Below, one piece after another: positions 35,766-48,200 of a stretch of DNA of 64,000 nucleotides (the first letter of the stretch is position 1; every line of letters begins with the position of its first letter). Below the pieces are notes generated by a model, which saw nothing but the letters and a program-made list of their open reading frames with translations, was not told the origin of the DNA and made no database searches. Origin of the DNA: Typhlomys cinereus (Eukaryota > Chordata > Mammalia > Rodentia > Platacanthomyidae); assembly GCA_023101885.1 (NCBI GenBank), contig JALPQD010000408.1:186001-250000 (forward strand), read 5' to 3'. Position numbers and translations under genes: made by a program.

Positions 35766-36296
35766 GCACATATTGTCTAAGATGCCATCCTGCCTAGCAC
35801 TCCACCCATCGTGCCTTTTTTTTTTTTTTTTGTACCCTGTGTATCTCTTTATAGCAGTGTTTGTCATGAAGTGTTATAATGTTTTATGTTTGGTAACCTC
35901 CAGGATAACACATCCCTTAAGTTTATGAGTTTTTTAATTTCTGTTTTCTAAGTCCCTGGCACAAAGCATGTTCCAAGCAAGAGCTAGATAAATTAATAAA
36001 AGTGTTTCAGCACATACATACATAGTCATGAAGGTTAATTGACAAAGTAGCATGCCAGAAATGTTAAGAATGGCTCATGCAAAGATATTTTAAGACCTAA
36101 GAGGAGAAAGAAAAGATTGATGATCAAGAAAGGATTCTTAGTCAGGGTCTGCAAGCATGCAACTTCCCCGTGCATAGAAGTTCTCCATTTTGGGTTAATG
36201 CTCTGACATTGCCATCTGAAAATTTTTGTATTTCAGTCAAAGTCTCCAAATTTCCATTTTTCACTGGAAATCACAGACTGTATAGCTGACCATTGT

Positions 36297-36730
36297 GACA
36301 GTTTACCTTCATTGTTGCCGATAAGTTCATGACAAAATAGCATATTGGGAACAAGAAATTTTATTCTGCCTCACAATTGTCTGGTTACAGTTGTCACTCC
36401 AGCTTGGTAGGAGCCCTCACACCAACACCAGGGGCTAAAGGAACTGGCCACACCAAATGCACAGGACAGCTGAGAGGGACAATCCCTGCCTGCCAAGTAA
36501 GCATGTCTGGCCAAACATTCAGAAGAATGTCTACTTCCTTCATTGATTCCCTCTAGCTCATCCTCATACCCAGAGACTCGTCCCACACAAGATGGACTGG
36601 AGCTTCCTCATCAATTAGACAGTCTCCTGCAGGCTTGCTGGGGACGTAAATCAACCACTAACTTTTCACAAATATGCCCAGAGCTTGAATCTTCATTTGT
36701 GAAGTTGATACTCATATTTAACTAAGACAG
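36297..36730 (+). repeat. Dispersed repeat family M, copy 4
   Basis: Aligned by eye with 13395-13818 over nearly the whole length (ttgttgccgataagttcatg, gtctggttacagttgtcact, cagtctcctgcaggcttgct, end tatttaactaagaca). Confidence 0.65.
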
Positions 36731-38245
36731 CTGTGTTTGGTTGTAGGAGGGTGAATCATAGTTGCAGAAATGAGAAGTATGAGGAGGAGACAGGGAGAAA
36801 GAGGGGACAGGATACTCACAAGCACAATGAGAAGTGTGCCAGCTCTGTCAGAGGATGACTGATAGACTGGAGGGATTGGGTTGTTCATTTAAGGCCCAGG
36901 AATGAATAGAAGCAGACCTGGATATTATCCTGGAAGTGATGAACAATTTCAAATACCCAGCAAGCAGAAGAGTTATAGGAGGACAGTGGAGCTACCTGAA
37001 AAGTAATATTGTAGTGATACGTAGGATGCATTGAGCAACCGTGAAACAGTATAGGGAAACCAAGACTACTCAAACTTGGCATTCAAGAATATACTTGGGA
37101 AAGCCTGTAAGGAAAAGACAAATACAACTCTGACCACATGTGGGAAATAAGAAAAAACACAAAAAACCACAGGAGAAAAGGCGTATCAATTCAGTCTATC
37201 TAAATGAAGGAAAGAAAGGCTGGGGTAATCTGCTGTAGCTGATGGATGGATTTGAAAATAGAATTGTTCATTTTGCAATAAGTATCAGTAACTGTTCACA
37301 GACAGAGTTTAGAAAGCATGGGACTGTTAGGAGTGCTGGAGGTTACCTAAAGGCAGGACACTGAACACTGAGCAGAGTCCAATTTCAAAAGAGGGATAAA
37401 TCCACCTAGTAAAGACTGTGGAATTAATGAAATAAGGCAGCATTGGCTAGATTCATAACCATCTTCTCAAGCTTCTCTCCATGCGTTCCCTGCCTGGTTA
37501 AACAACACTGCTGTCTACCACCTGGCTCCCCATCAGAAATGGGTATCAACCCTGACCCCCCCCTTGTATTTAATTTGGTACCCTCCTTCTGCGGTAGTTA
37601 ATCAGTCCTTTACGTCGTCCTTGCTGCCTGTTGAGCGGCCCTGGGTCCACTGCTCTGTCCCACTGCTCCATTCTACAGGCTCTGTTGTGACTTTGTCCCC
37701 AGCTGACAGTCAAGCCCCTGGGATGGCTCCGTCTTTATTCTCCTCAACCTTTCTCCAGTCTTTGCCCTCTCATTAGTCTCACTGGACCTAGGAGGTTTTG
37801 GCCAAAACACAGATTGACTGTGCTACTTTCCACTTATGTCTCTCTCATGAATCATACCACAACAAAAGCATGTGGGAGTCCTGGGCCTTATTTGTACATG
37901 GGGTATTTGGAGATGATCAAGTTAAGATGAGATCATCAGGATAGAGCATAATCCAACATTACTATCTTCCTTCAAAAGAGGAAATATGACTCCGAGATGT
38001 GCAGACACAGGCAGAAATCAGAGTGATGGCTTTAGAAGCCAAGGATGACATAGAAGACCCACAACCCACCAGGAGAGGGACCAAACAACCCTCAGAAGGA
38101 ACCAGTCTGAAAACATCTTTTGTTTCAGATTTCTGGCCACCAAAACTGTGCAAACATTTCTGATATTTTGAGCCATTTTTGCAGTACTTGTTACCACAGC
38201 TCTAGGAAACTCAGTGGATTCTAAAATGGCTCTTCATTGCTTGAA
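36731..38245. other. Intergenic, no gene recognised
   Basis: No supported exon or young repeat. A run of C's near 37555-37562 is the only compositional oddity. Confidence 0.4.
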
Positions 38246-38249
38246 GGGG

Positions 38250-38560
38250 TTGATGATTAATTTTATGTGTCAAGCTGACTATCTTATAGGGTGTCCAGAT
38301 ATTTAATTAAACATTACTCTGAGTGCTTGAGGAATTTTAGGGTAGGTTTAACTTTTAAGTTGGTAGACCGAATAAAGCAAGTAACCATTCCTAATGTTTG
38401 AAGCCTTCATCTAATCTATGAGAAGCCTAAATGCAAGGCAAGGTAGACCTTCCTCCAAGACAATATGAGTTGCTCGCATGTGGTGCTTTGTATGAAAAAG
38501 AATTTCCTCTGACTGTTTTTTGAACCACATTAAATTCTTTCTCTATTAGGACTCAAGCTT
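38250..38560 (+). repeat. Ancient mammalian repeat (ttaattttatgtgtcaagct type)
   Basis: The sequence tgatgattaattttatgtgt caagctgactatctta, then gtgtccagatatttaattaa, follows a widespread old mammalian repeat that I remember but cannot name with certainty. Confidence 0.45.
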
Positions 38561-38697
38561 AAATCCTGTTTTTTTTCTTGGTCACAAACTCATCAGAATT
38601 TAGACTAGAGGTACACCAGGAGCTCTCCTGAAGGTCTTGAGAGTGATCAGCTTTTGGGATCACATGAGTCAATTCCTTGTAAATCTCTTTGTGTATG

Positions 38698-38748
38698 TAC
38701 ACACCCACCCATACACACACACACACATACACACACACACACACACAT
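38698..38748 (+). repeat. (CA)n microsatellite
   Basis: CA units interrupted by CCA and TACA. Confidence 0.9.
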
Positions 38749-38758
38749 TATACTTATT

Positions 38759-39600
38759 ATGTATTAGTCACTTTCTCTTTGCTCTGACCAAAGCAGCTTG
38801 AAGGAGGAAAGGGTTTATTACTTTGGGTTACAGTTACAAAGGAGTTTACAGGTCATCATGGCAGGAAGAGCATGGTAACAGGCAGGGAGGGAAGGCATGG
38901 GAGGAGAACCAAAAGACTGGTGCCTTATATTGAATCCTGTGCCAGTTAGAGACAGGTGTCAATTTGACAATTGAAGATTGAGTCTTTAAACACATATGTA
39001 AAGAATTGATGAGCAAGGCAAGCCCTTAGCATGGTCTAACTGATGAGGGAAGACCTAACCCATTTGGGGAAGAGTCATTCTCTGGAAAGATGGATAAGAT
39101 GGAAAGAACTGGTTGAGTAATTCACATACTTAGCAGTACCTTGGCAGACTTACAAATAAAAATGTTTCTCTCTCTCTGTCTCTCTCTTTCTGTCTCTCTC
39201 TGTCTCTCTGTGTCTCTCAGTAATTCTTGTATAGATGGAGTAGCCAGTTCCCTTAGCTCCCCATGTTGGTATGAACTCTCTTACCAAGCTAGTCTAGGAA
39301 CTGTAACCAGAATCCTAAGTAACAATAAAACCCCTTGCTCATGTCTTTATCGACAACACAAAAAATAAACTACAATAAATCCACACTTAGGAAAGCAGAG
39401 TGTGAACGGGGTGTCAAACCTCAAGTCCTGTCCTCAATGACTCACTTCTTCTAGCAAGGTTGCACCCCTAAAGCTTCCACAACCTTCCCAGACAATGCTA
39501 CTAGTTTAAAACCAATCAATCAATCAATCACACCAGCAAAGTCTATAAGGTACATTTTTACATTCAAACTGTAACATCCTACCCATAAGCACATGGCCCT
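38759..39600 (+). repeat. Dispersed repeat family M, copy split by an inverse copy
   Basis: The plus-oriented left part (38759-38935, gtattagtcactttctcttt, ggaaagggtttattactttg) appears to continue at about 39395-39590 (ctcaatgactcacttcttct agcaaggttgcacc). Between them 38940-39345 reads in inverse orientation (gacaggtgtcaatttgacaa, then gaactgtaaccagaatccta). It contains a TC/TCTG array at 39170-39222. No target-site duplication was found. Confidence 0.5.
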
Positions 39601-40467
39601 CTCATGATACAGAATGCAGTCAACCCAACTACAAAAGTCTACATAGTCATATTGTTCAAATATCCAAAGCTCAAAGTCAACTTAACTGTAGACTCCTGTA
39701 AAAATAAAAAACAAATCACATGCTCCCAGCATACCATGGCACAGAGTAAACCTTTCCATTTCAAAATGGAGAAATGGAAATATAGCAAGAAAAGATTTAA
39801 CTACAGAAAGATCCAAATGCCTCAGGATAGACATCAAAACCTGAAACTCTGTGTCTGGTATTTGGGACTCCCAATGAAATGCCAAAGGACTTTGTAGTCC
39901 TGCCCTTCCAACTCCACTGCTTACAGCACACGAAGGTTTTTCTCTTGAGTTGATTCTGCTTCCTAAATGCAGCAAAGCACTGTAGATCTGGCATCTCCGA
40001 CATCTAGTTGTCTTCACAGACACCCAGGATTCACTTTCACGGTTTGATGCAGTTGCCTCTCAGGGCTTCCTCACAGGAACTGTGATCCTGCCACATGTTG
40101 TTTGGCTTCAGCAGCTCCCAAAAGCAATGGAGGGAGAATCCATGAGCCCCTCAAACTTGTATCCTACATACCTCCAGGTCCACTACCTTGTGGATGACAT
40201 GGCCAAGTTCTGAGGCTTCCTTGGGATGGAATCTCGACATACTGGATCACAGTTGTTGTTGTTACTTCTGTATGTTAAGGCTGAGGATAAACTACCCTCG
40301 TCAGTCATTTTACAGAGCAGCATAGTCCTTCGCTGCTTTGACCTTAGGCTTTGCTCTTTCAAGTGAATTTGTATTTTCAAGAGTGGGATCCACTGGTGAG
40401 TGGGGTCTTGCCACTAGGGCACCTTTCCTATTGTTCCAGTGTAGAACAGGAGGCTTCTCTTTAATGG

Positions 40468-40880
40468 CATTAATCTTCTTTTTTAAATTTATTTTTTAGT
40501 TTTACAAGTTTATTGAATACTAATCCCTGTTTCCCTCCATTTCCCCCTTCTTCCCATCTCCTTCCCTTCCCCTCATCAATCCATCCCACTCCCTCCCACC
40601 CTCCTACCTGGCCTCTTCTCTGGACCCCAGGGTTCCCTCTGGCTTGTCTACTCTTGTGGGGGTTCAGGCCTCTGTAGCATACCAAGTTGACCCTCCTAAG
40701 ACACCCCACTGATAGGAGTGTTTCCCTTCACTCATCCAGCTCTAATCCCTAAGGTTTCCCCTGTGTGATCTTATCTCTCTTCCATTCCTCATAGTCTATG
40801 GGGGCATGTTGGTATTTCAGTCAAGTCCCGAGGCTTAGGATGGGGATAGATTAGGATGGTCTGATTACATTAATCTTCTT
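40468..40880 (-). mobile_element. Truncated L1 3' UTR insertion with 13-bp target-site duplication
   Basis: Exact cattaatcttctt flanks a 387-bp insert at 40468-40480 and 40868-40880. The insert starts with a short T/A-rich tail complement, then the polypyrimidine block (40530-40600) expected for the antisense of an L1 polypurine 3' UTR. Confidence 0.75.
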
Positions 40881-41460
40881 AAGGTACATCCTTTTTTCCA
40901 GCACATGCCATGACTACTAGCCTATGCTTCTTAGTTCCCTGTTCCTCTCAAAACTACACATTTTATTTTCTTCTGCTCCACATATTGCTCTTTTTCATTG
41001 TAGACCTACATAAGAGCAATCATTAATAATCATGCCACTATGCTGTCTTGAATTTCTTCCACTCATTAGTCTATTAGGGTTTTTTTTCCAGGCTATTACT
41101 TTTTTAATCCACTCTCCTAGAACATATGCAAAATGCAGCCAATTTTGTTGCTCGACTATAACATGAATGACTCTAGCCCAGTTCCCAGTAAAGTCCTTGT
41201 TCCCTCTGAAATGCTACAAGCTAGATCTCCATTGTCCGTATTTCTTTCATCATTACTGTCTTCTAAACGTCTACTAGAATAACCTATTAAGTTGTACATA
41301 AAGCATTCCACAGTTTCTGTAGTCCAAAGTTTCCTCCCAGAAAACAGTTCCAAAAGCCCCAAATTCACATGGTCATACATATCACAGCAACAACCCCAAT
41401 TTTTTTGCAATCACTTTCTGGTTTAGTCATTTTCTTATTGTTGTGATAAAATGTGTATGA

Positions 41461-41464
41461 ACAC

Positions 41465-41510
<46 letters not shown>

Positions 41511-41522
41511 ACACACACGTAC
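41461..41522 (+). repeat. (CA)n microsatellite
   Basis: Long CA array. A family M start-like sequence (ttattgttgtgataaaatgt) lies immediately to its left. Confidence 0.95.
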
Positions 41523-42285
41523 ACATTCTAATTTGCCTCTCTGGAAAACCTTGTAATACAGGGTAAAGCTAAGCTTCACAAGAGGTCGGCTATTTATTTC
41601 CAGCTCTGTGCTCTCCTTAGCTTTCGCCTCTCTGCTCTATGCACTCCTCAGCTCCGTATGCTTGACTGTCACAGTGTGCAGCTTTGGACAGGTTCTTGAT
41701 GTCACTTGCTTTCTCTCATCTGTGATCTTGCACAAATACTGTTCCTTATAATTTCCAATTTTGTCTTCTTCATTATTTTATTTAATAAACATTTTTTGAA
41801 ATGCTTTGTGCAGTGTTCAGAGGCCAATAAGTAAATCAATAAACTCTCCAAGTTTTTTTGGAGACCCATGACAAATGAGACAATAAAATACAAAATCCCA
41901 GCAAAATGTTGCAGGCCATGAAATGGTGCACTGTGAGAAGTGCTTTAGCTCACATGAAAAATCTCAACTCCATGCCTGTGGCATGAGATGTCACTGTTTA
42001 TCAGATCACAGCCCTCAGTAGAACTCAGGACTCTGAGTGACTGCATGCTTTTAAAGGCAGGGGTGCAGGATGAAGCCTAAAACCAGGGAGCATGGTAGTA
42101 AATATAAGAAATGTGGACACATTTCCCACATAGCCTGTCCTCTATCTTACTATTTTAAAAAATTCAGAAAAAAAGGGCTTTTGTATTTTCCTATGGTTTA
42201 AATATGTGTTTTCTCAAACATGTTAAAAGTTTCACTGTCATTGAAACAGTTATTAGGAGGTAGAACCTTTAAGAAATATTTATTA
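41523..42285. other. Intergenic, no gene recognised
   Basis: No supported feature seen. Confidence 0.4.
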
Positions 42286-42289
42286 GGCC

Positions 42290-42720
42290 ATGTCATAGTT
42301 AGGCACAGGTGTTAACTTGACAGTTGAAGGTTAGAGTTCTGGGCACATTTGTAGAGAATTAGTGGTTGAGTTAAGCCCAGAGCAAACCTGCAGGAGATTA
42401 TCTAGCTGGTGGGGAAGGCCCAGCCTATGGTAGGTGGGATTAGACCTTGGCTGTTGAAGGTCCCGAGAAATTCATGTCCTGTGCATTCTGAGGAACCTAC
42501 AGAGGATGTGCCTATTAAAACAAGGAAGTAGACAAGAAAGTGGGAGGTACCAGGTCGGTAGACAGGAGCACCAGCCCACAGCAGGAAGGGGCTTCCCACC
42601 ATGAAGATGTAGGCGCCCTCTGTGGCAGTGGGGCACCACAGCCTGGCAGCAGGATGGAGACTCCAGAAGGGGCCTCTCCTGGGGCAAAATAGCAGAATTG
42701 GAATGGAGCCATTCAATGAC
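42290..42720 (-). repeat. Dispersed repeat family M, inverse copy
   Basis: Its left part (gtcatagttaggcacaggtg ttaacttgacagttgaagg, cctgcaggagattatctagc) is the inverse of the right part of 13395-13818. The 104-codon minus frame across it is a repeat artefact. Confidence 0.65.
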
Positions 42721-42997
42721 TTTTTAAAAATTGTAGCTCAGTTCCAGAGTTCATATGGTATTCACAAACAAGTATGCAGAAACCTAGAAAATGAAAAAGA
42801 TATGAAAATGTAGTGATGCCATTACTCAGTTATGAATATTTTGATAGATATTATAGAAACTGAATATTGATCTAAGTAAAAAGTTGTTACAAACTATTTA
42901 AGAGGATGGTAAGTGAGTTAGCATATGCATTTTATCAGAGGCGTGATAGTCAAACTTCTAAGCAGGAAATACATAAAGCAGATTTGAATACATATGT

Positions 42998-43001
42998 GTG
43001 T

Positions 43002-43048
<47 letters not shown>
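42998..43048 (+). repeat. (TG)n microsatellite
   Basis: About 20 TG units followed by an AT-rich stretch with many ATATAT/CATA motifs. Confidence 0.95.
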
Positions 43049-43049
<1 letters not shown>

Positions 43050-43334
43050 TTCCTACTTGGAAATAGATATATATGTAACCTAATATATAAATACCATACA
43101 TATACCATACAAATACCATGTACATATATCTAAACAAGATATAAGCAGAGCATCCAAAAATTCAGAGCTAAATAACAGAAAAAAAAAAGATATGTTGAAA
43201 AGAGTTGTTTATGGGAAATGGGAATCAGACATGAAGGAGTGGACTGATATTTTATACTAAACCTTGGGATAGTGTGTGGCTTTTAAAACTAGGCCTATAT
43301 AAACATTTGATTAAAAATTAGAAATACACAACAT

Positions 43335-43422
43335 GTTTAGAACAGTGACTCAGTGGTAAGGAGCTTGATGAGTCCACATGGGGCCATTGGTTCAATCCTC
43401 AGTGCTGCTCAAATAGAAATAA
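43335..43422 (+). repeat. ID-like SINE
   Basis: tRNA-like head only: aacagtgactcagtggtaag, then attggttcaatcctcagtgc, ending in an A-rich tail. Confidence 0.6.
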
Positions 43423-43569
43423 CATAACTACACATAAAATATGTATACAAATGGTCAAAGCAGTGTTATTTATAGGATCAAAAAAAAAAAAACCAGAAAA
43501 AAATCTAAATGGCCACAAAGAGATAAATGCACAGCAGGATGTGGTACATTGTCACACAATGAAATATTC

Positions 43570-43830
43570 TTTTTTTTTTTTTGCATGTGTAGGTGTGTGG
43601 GTATGTGAGTATACAAGAGGGTACATGAGTGTGTGTGCTTGTGGAGGCCCAAGGGTGACTTTGGAAATCATTGCTTTGCTCTGAAATTTCCTAGTTTCTG
43701 CCTCACAAGACAGAAAGTCAGGCCACTGCTATTTCCACCCTGCATTTTTACATGAGATCTGGGAATCTGAACTCAAGTTCATTTGCTTTTGAGAAGAAGC
43801 TGTAACCTCTGGAATACTATTCTTATAATA
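43570..43830 (-). repeat. B2-superfamily SINE
   Basis: Antisense copy: T tail, tgtggaggcccaagggtgac, then gagatctgggaatctgaact. The head end is diverged (agaagctgtaacctctgg). A (CA)n lies just right at 43900-43928. Confidence 0.7.
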
Positions 43831-44499
43831 AACAGGAATGAAATACTGCCACATGCCACATGATGGATCTCGAGAACCATTAAGTGAAGGAAGCTGTACA
43901 CACGCACACACACACACACACACACACCCCACACACACATTGCTTGACATGGAGGAGCACTGTCATCTAAATTCACAAGACAGGCAGGAAGAACTAGAGT
44001 TCAAGACTGACTTGTGCTCTCTTAGCAGGGTCCTGGTTCAATAAAACCAAACCAAAAAATGATCACCTTAGTCACATCTATAGAGAGAAAAAGGATGGGA
44101 TATGAGAGATGGGCAAAAGCAAACTGATTGGAATGGGGTTTGAGGGGTGATAAAAGCCTTGTTGAATTATATAGTTGAAATATATAGTATAATGGAAGCA
44201 CATATAACGGAAGCACAATCTGTTCATGTGATCAAAGCACTTTGAAAGAGGGGATGTTACAGCATACAAGTAACATGTTAATGAAGATGACATTTAAAAT
44301 GGAGGAAAAACTAAAACAATGTTATCTAATTCATAGCTATTGATTAGGAATAAATGAAGTAGTGTATAGGAAGTGTCTAATCCACATCCTGGCATAAATA
44401 TTAAAAGACTATTACATGGTATTTGCTCTGTGATGGGCAGTCTTCCCAAAATTCTCTGGTCATGTAGTGCATTTATCCTTCTCAACAACTGCAAAAATA

Positions 44500-44790
44500 G
44501 ACACTGTTCCTTTGTCTTTAAAATTTATTCTTTTTTGGTGCATGTGGAGTGTATGGGTGTGGGTGTGTGTAGAAGAGAACACTGTACGTTCCAGAGGAGG
44601 CCCAAGGATGACTTCTGGAATCATCCTGGATGGTTCCACCTCCTTTGCTCTAGGGTTTCCAGCCGGAGGTACAGGCCACCGCTGTTTCCGCTTGACTTTT
44701 TAACGTGGGATCTGAACTCAGGACCTTTTGCTTGGAAGGCAAAGGTTTAAGCCCTGAACCATCTCTCCAGCCTCTGGACACTATTCTTAC
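44500..44790 (-). repeat. B2-superfamily SINE with target-site duplication
   Basis: Full antisense copy ending in gaaccatctctccagcctct. The flanks gacactgttcctt (44500-44512) and gacactattctta (from 44777) are near-identical. Confidence 0.8.
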
Positions 44791-44895
44791 CCCATCTTCA
44801 AGATGGAGACTCTGAGGCCAATGAAATTCAATAATTTACCTAAGGTCGGTAAGCTGAGGTTTGAACCCACACTTCCTGAAGCTACTCCACTGTGT
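44791..44895 (-). repeat. MIR-like ancient SINE
   Basis: The text atggagactctgaggccaat, ttacctaaggtcggtaagct and aggtttgaacccacacttcc matches antisense MIR. The young SINE at 44500-44790 abuts it. Confidence 0.55.
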
Positions 44896-45790
44896 AGAGG
44901 ATGTGGTTTGGGGGGTCAGAAGTTGTAGCTATTGAGTGGGCCTGGGGTCAGATGAAATTGGGGGACAAGAGGAGACATAGAGAAGGCACAACAGGGGTGA
45001 GGGTGCAGTGGGAGAGGCAGCAGGAGAAATATTCATGAAGTTGGTGTGGAAGGAATCTACTCTAAGAACAGACCAGTCAGGAATGCACTGTTCACAGAAG
45101 AGCTAAAAACATTAAAACCAAAGTTCACTCTTTTGTTTAGCTTCAGGATGCACAAGCAATTTGAAACATGCAGTAATAAAATACTCTCTTCAAGAACATC
45201 TGCTTCTAAGACCTCCTAAGCAATTACTCACACCTGTGCGGTCTCACTGCCAAGAGGTAGATGATGAGATTAAATGTAGGGGAGCAGAGAGGAGCTTGAA
45301 TGTTGACGTTCTGGGTATGGCTGAGGGGGAAATACAACTGAGATGCTAAGAGAGAAGGACATGCTGTCAGCCAAGTATTATACCAGTTCCTGGCTCATCT
45401 TCTACATTCTGAGCGATCCAAAGTCTCTGTTTTGATTAGAACCACATCTTGGCCCAGCTCTGCGCATCCCACCATCTTCATGTCCCATCTCCTCAAACCC
45501 TCAGATTCATGTCTGCTTCCGTCATGCCGGGGTTTTCCCCACCCTCTATTATACATGGTATTTACACATGAGTTCATACATGGTTTTCCCCCAATGGACT
45601 TTGTACTCTCTGACAGCAGTGACTATTTTACTTGTCTTAACCATCAATTCTGGCAGGCACTCAACCAATGCAAAAGTATGTTTTCCTCTTTTTCAGAGAT
45701 TCCTCCTGTTTCCCCTGACCCATCACAGCACATACAGAATGCCCCAGCTTTCTATCTCCCAGGTAAACAAAGGAAGGGAAGGTCTGCTCT
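44896..45790. other. Intergenic, no gene recognised
   Basis: Possible L2-like text near 45580-45670 (ctctgacagcagtgactatt, caggcactcaaccaatgcaa). No gene. Confidence 0.35.
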
Positions 45791-45812
45791 TTTTTTTTTT
45801 TTTTTTTTTTTG
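45791..45812 (+). repeat. Homopolymer T22
   Basis: Twenty-two T in a row, preceded by ggaagggaaggtctgctc. May mark the antisense tail of a retrocopy lying to its right. Confidence 0.9.
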
Positions 45813-45839
45813 CTATATTTTTATTTTATATAGCTCCTG

Positions 45840-47300
45840 AAACCCCAAGAATGGATAACCAGATAGGGCAGATCCATAGTCACTGAACACTTCACTCCTA
45901 AGACCCCTGAGATCCCAATGGAATCCTCTGGCGTTTCCCTGTTGTGTGATCCACTCTAAACTATGCGTGGACGTTCCTTAGGTGTTCTGAAATAACTCAA
46001 GAGCCCTTGAACTCTCTATACCACTTACTAATTGGGAGTAATTATGCAACGTGGAAAACAGGATCCCCTTCATTCCCTCAGTCTTAGCCGGGGACGTCAA
46101 AAGAGGGTTATCGATTCTTTCTAGAACCATTTCTAGAATGTTCTCTGGAATTATTTGTGGAATGGACCGAGTTTTCCCTCATAACTTCCCATTTTTGTGG
46201 CACTCTCTTTCCCATTGTGGACCCTGTGGGCTTCTGACTACAATGTTGCTACACCACTGGCTGACGAAGCTGCAACAGGAGGGCTCAAAGCTTGAAATCA
46301 GAACTTTTAGAGAAATTAAGGCCAGCTTATACTGCTACCCGTTGGTAGGGGCCATGCCTCCTCACAAACACAGACACCTGCCCGATGAAGATCTGTCACC
46401 TTCAGTGCACCGTGGGAGCTTACCCACAGTGGATAACCCATTCCTGCTGGAGTCACATATGCAGTGTACATTATTCTTATAACTGTCATGTGATGTTTAA
46501 GCTCCCCAAGCTATTGACTCTAAAAATGAGGGAGCTCTCAACCCCGCCTTTACAAACCCAAGCATGATTATGTCATGTCCTCTAAAATATGGTTGGGGTC
46601 AAGTTGACCCTGATTCTGTAAAGGGGAGAGGGAAAGACAGCAAACAGCCAAGGGAATTAGAAAAACTGTGTCTTGGACAAGCCGCTAAAGGGTTAACCAT
46701 TTCTATCAGGTGTTAGTGTTGCTTTTCCCATGGTATAAAAATGCCTGTGGTAGGAAGCTCATCGGAAGTTCACCCATGGAGACATGGCTGTGTCCCATGG
46801 GGAGCTCCAGCTAACTCCCTTGACCAGGCTTCCCCATGGTTTCCATGATCTTACGCTGGGGATCTGAGGCGTCACCTATCCACTGTGCTTATCCTTTTTC
46901 TCCGAAGCTTCACCTTTGGGCTCCACCGGAAACCTTCTTAGCCGAGTTCCAGCTGACTGTATCTTCCAGGCTTCCCTAGTCAAATTACTGGACGCTTGGG
47001 AGCCAGTGATTTGATGATGTCACCTTCTGTTTGCCCGCTTAATCAGGATCCTCCAGTTGTCTCCAGTAGATGTTACGATCACTTAATTTGATAATGTTTG
47101 TCTGTCTGTCTCTGTTTCTGTCTCTGTCTCTCTCTCTCCTTCGCTCCTTCTGTCCCTTGCTACTTATCTACTTACTCTTTTATTTTGCTTGCTCTATACT
47201 TAATCAACTCATTCATTCAAAGCTGGAGGCAAAGCTAAGAAGCTCATTCTCCAGATCCTATGGAATAACATACTGACGACAGGCAACCTGTAGATTGTGC
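45840..47300 (+). mobile_element. Unclassified LTR-like/retrocopy candidate region
   Basis: The region has a 143-codon open frame (46051-46482), a TATA-like box (catggtataaaaatgcctgt, about 46730) followed by cap-site-like sequence, and several CpGs, unlike its AT-rich neighbours. I could not assign the frame to any protein family, and no matching pair of LTRs or primer-binding site was found. It may be a solitary LTR with flanking sequence, or single-copy DNA. Confidence 0.25.
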
Positions 47301-47990
47301 TCAGTATTCAATCAACAACTAGAGTGCAAACAGTCTTCACAATCAGTATGTCTACTTGGGGGATTTTCCATTGGAGGTAGGAATTTGCCCTCAAGGAAAG
47401 TATTTAGGATTGGGACACAGACCTGAGCTCTCTCCTCCCTAACCCCGCTCCCAACACACATACCAATGTTAATGTTATTAAAAAAAACTGATCCGTGTGA
47501 ACGAATGTAGCTACCCTTTACCAAGAGCTATCTACATGACCCACCACTGCTCTTAGAGGAAACGTCTAAATAATTGAAGTCTTTAATTGGGTTAAAGAGA
47601 TCCTTAGCACATGGGCGTTCTATAAATAAGAGAATGAGTAAATACTATAGTAACCTTCCTTCAGAGCCTCTCCTCTTAAAGAGATCACTTTGTTTCTTTG
47701 TTTTCTTGGTTGCAGTGAGATCACTGTAAAAGGACTCGGGAGGGCTTTGGTTTCAGGTAGGCAGGCTCTCCCAAAGGAAGTCCCTTTCAGTTTGATTCAG
47801 GTACATGCCACCTGGTTCTCAAGCTTAGAAATGAATAATTTGTTTATCCCCACCGTGAGCAGGCAGGCACTTCCTTGGCTGGGCTTTTACCAACTAGAGG
47901 CAAACACAAAAGTCCAGGTAGCAAGCTGACCTTCTCTCCCTATCTGCGATCAGAAAGGTTTAAGTAGCCCAGGGCCTAGTTAGAGACAGA
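47301..47990. other. Upstream flank of the candidate LCP1 promoter
   Basis: No repeat or exon recognised. It may hold promoter-proximal control elements of the downstream gene, which is inference. Confidence 0.35.
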
Positions 47991-48029
47991 CAACTGGGAG
48001 AGAAGCACAGGCCAAGAGAAAATGCAAAA

Positions 48030-48200
48030 TGCGTCTGAAGAGGAAGTGGCAGGAGGCTGCTGGATTTCACTGTGACCTGTTGTCAGGTGATTCTTTAGGG
48101 GGTGGGGTCACGAGAAGAAAAAAAGTTAAGTAAAATGTCCTTATAAAGACAAAATCTATTTCTTTCCTGGCTGATGATTTGTCATTCTAGTCACTTCCTG
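48030..48200 (+). promoter_or_regulatory. Candidate leukocyte-type promoter (PU.1, TATA-like, ETS)
   Basis: In plus orientation the sequence has a strong PU.1-like site (gaagaggaagtggcag, 48036-48051), a TATA-like ttataaag at 48141-48148, and an ETS core (tcacttcctg, 48191-48200), all within about 165 bases. This combination suits a gene expressed in blood cells. It lies immediately upstream of the candidate exon ending at 48303. No CpG island is present, unlike at 14.7 kb. Confidence 0.45.

Noticed and set aside
42402..42716. 104-codon minus frame with hydrophobic segments
   Set aside because: It falls inside a dispersed repeat copy (family M) whose other copies are not open.
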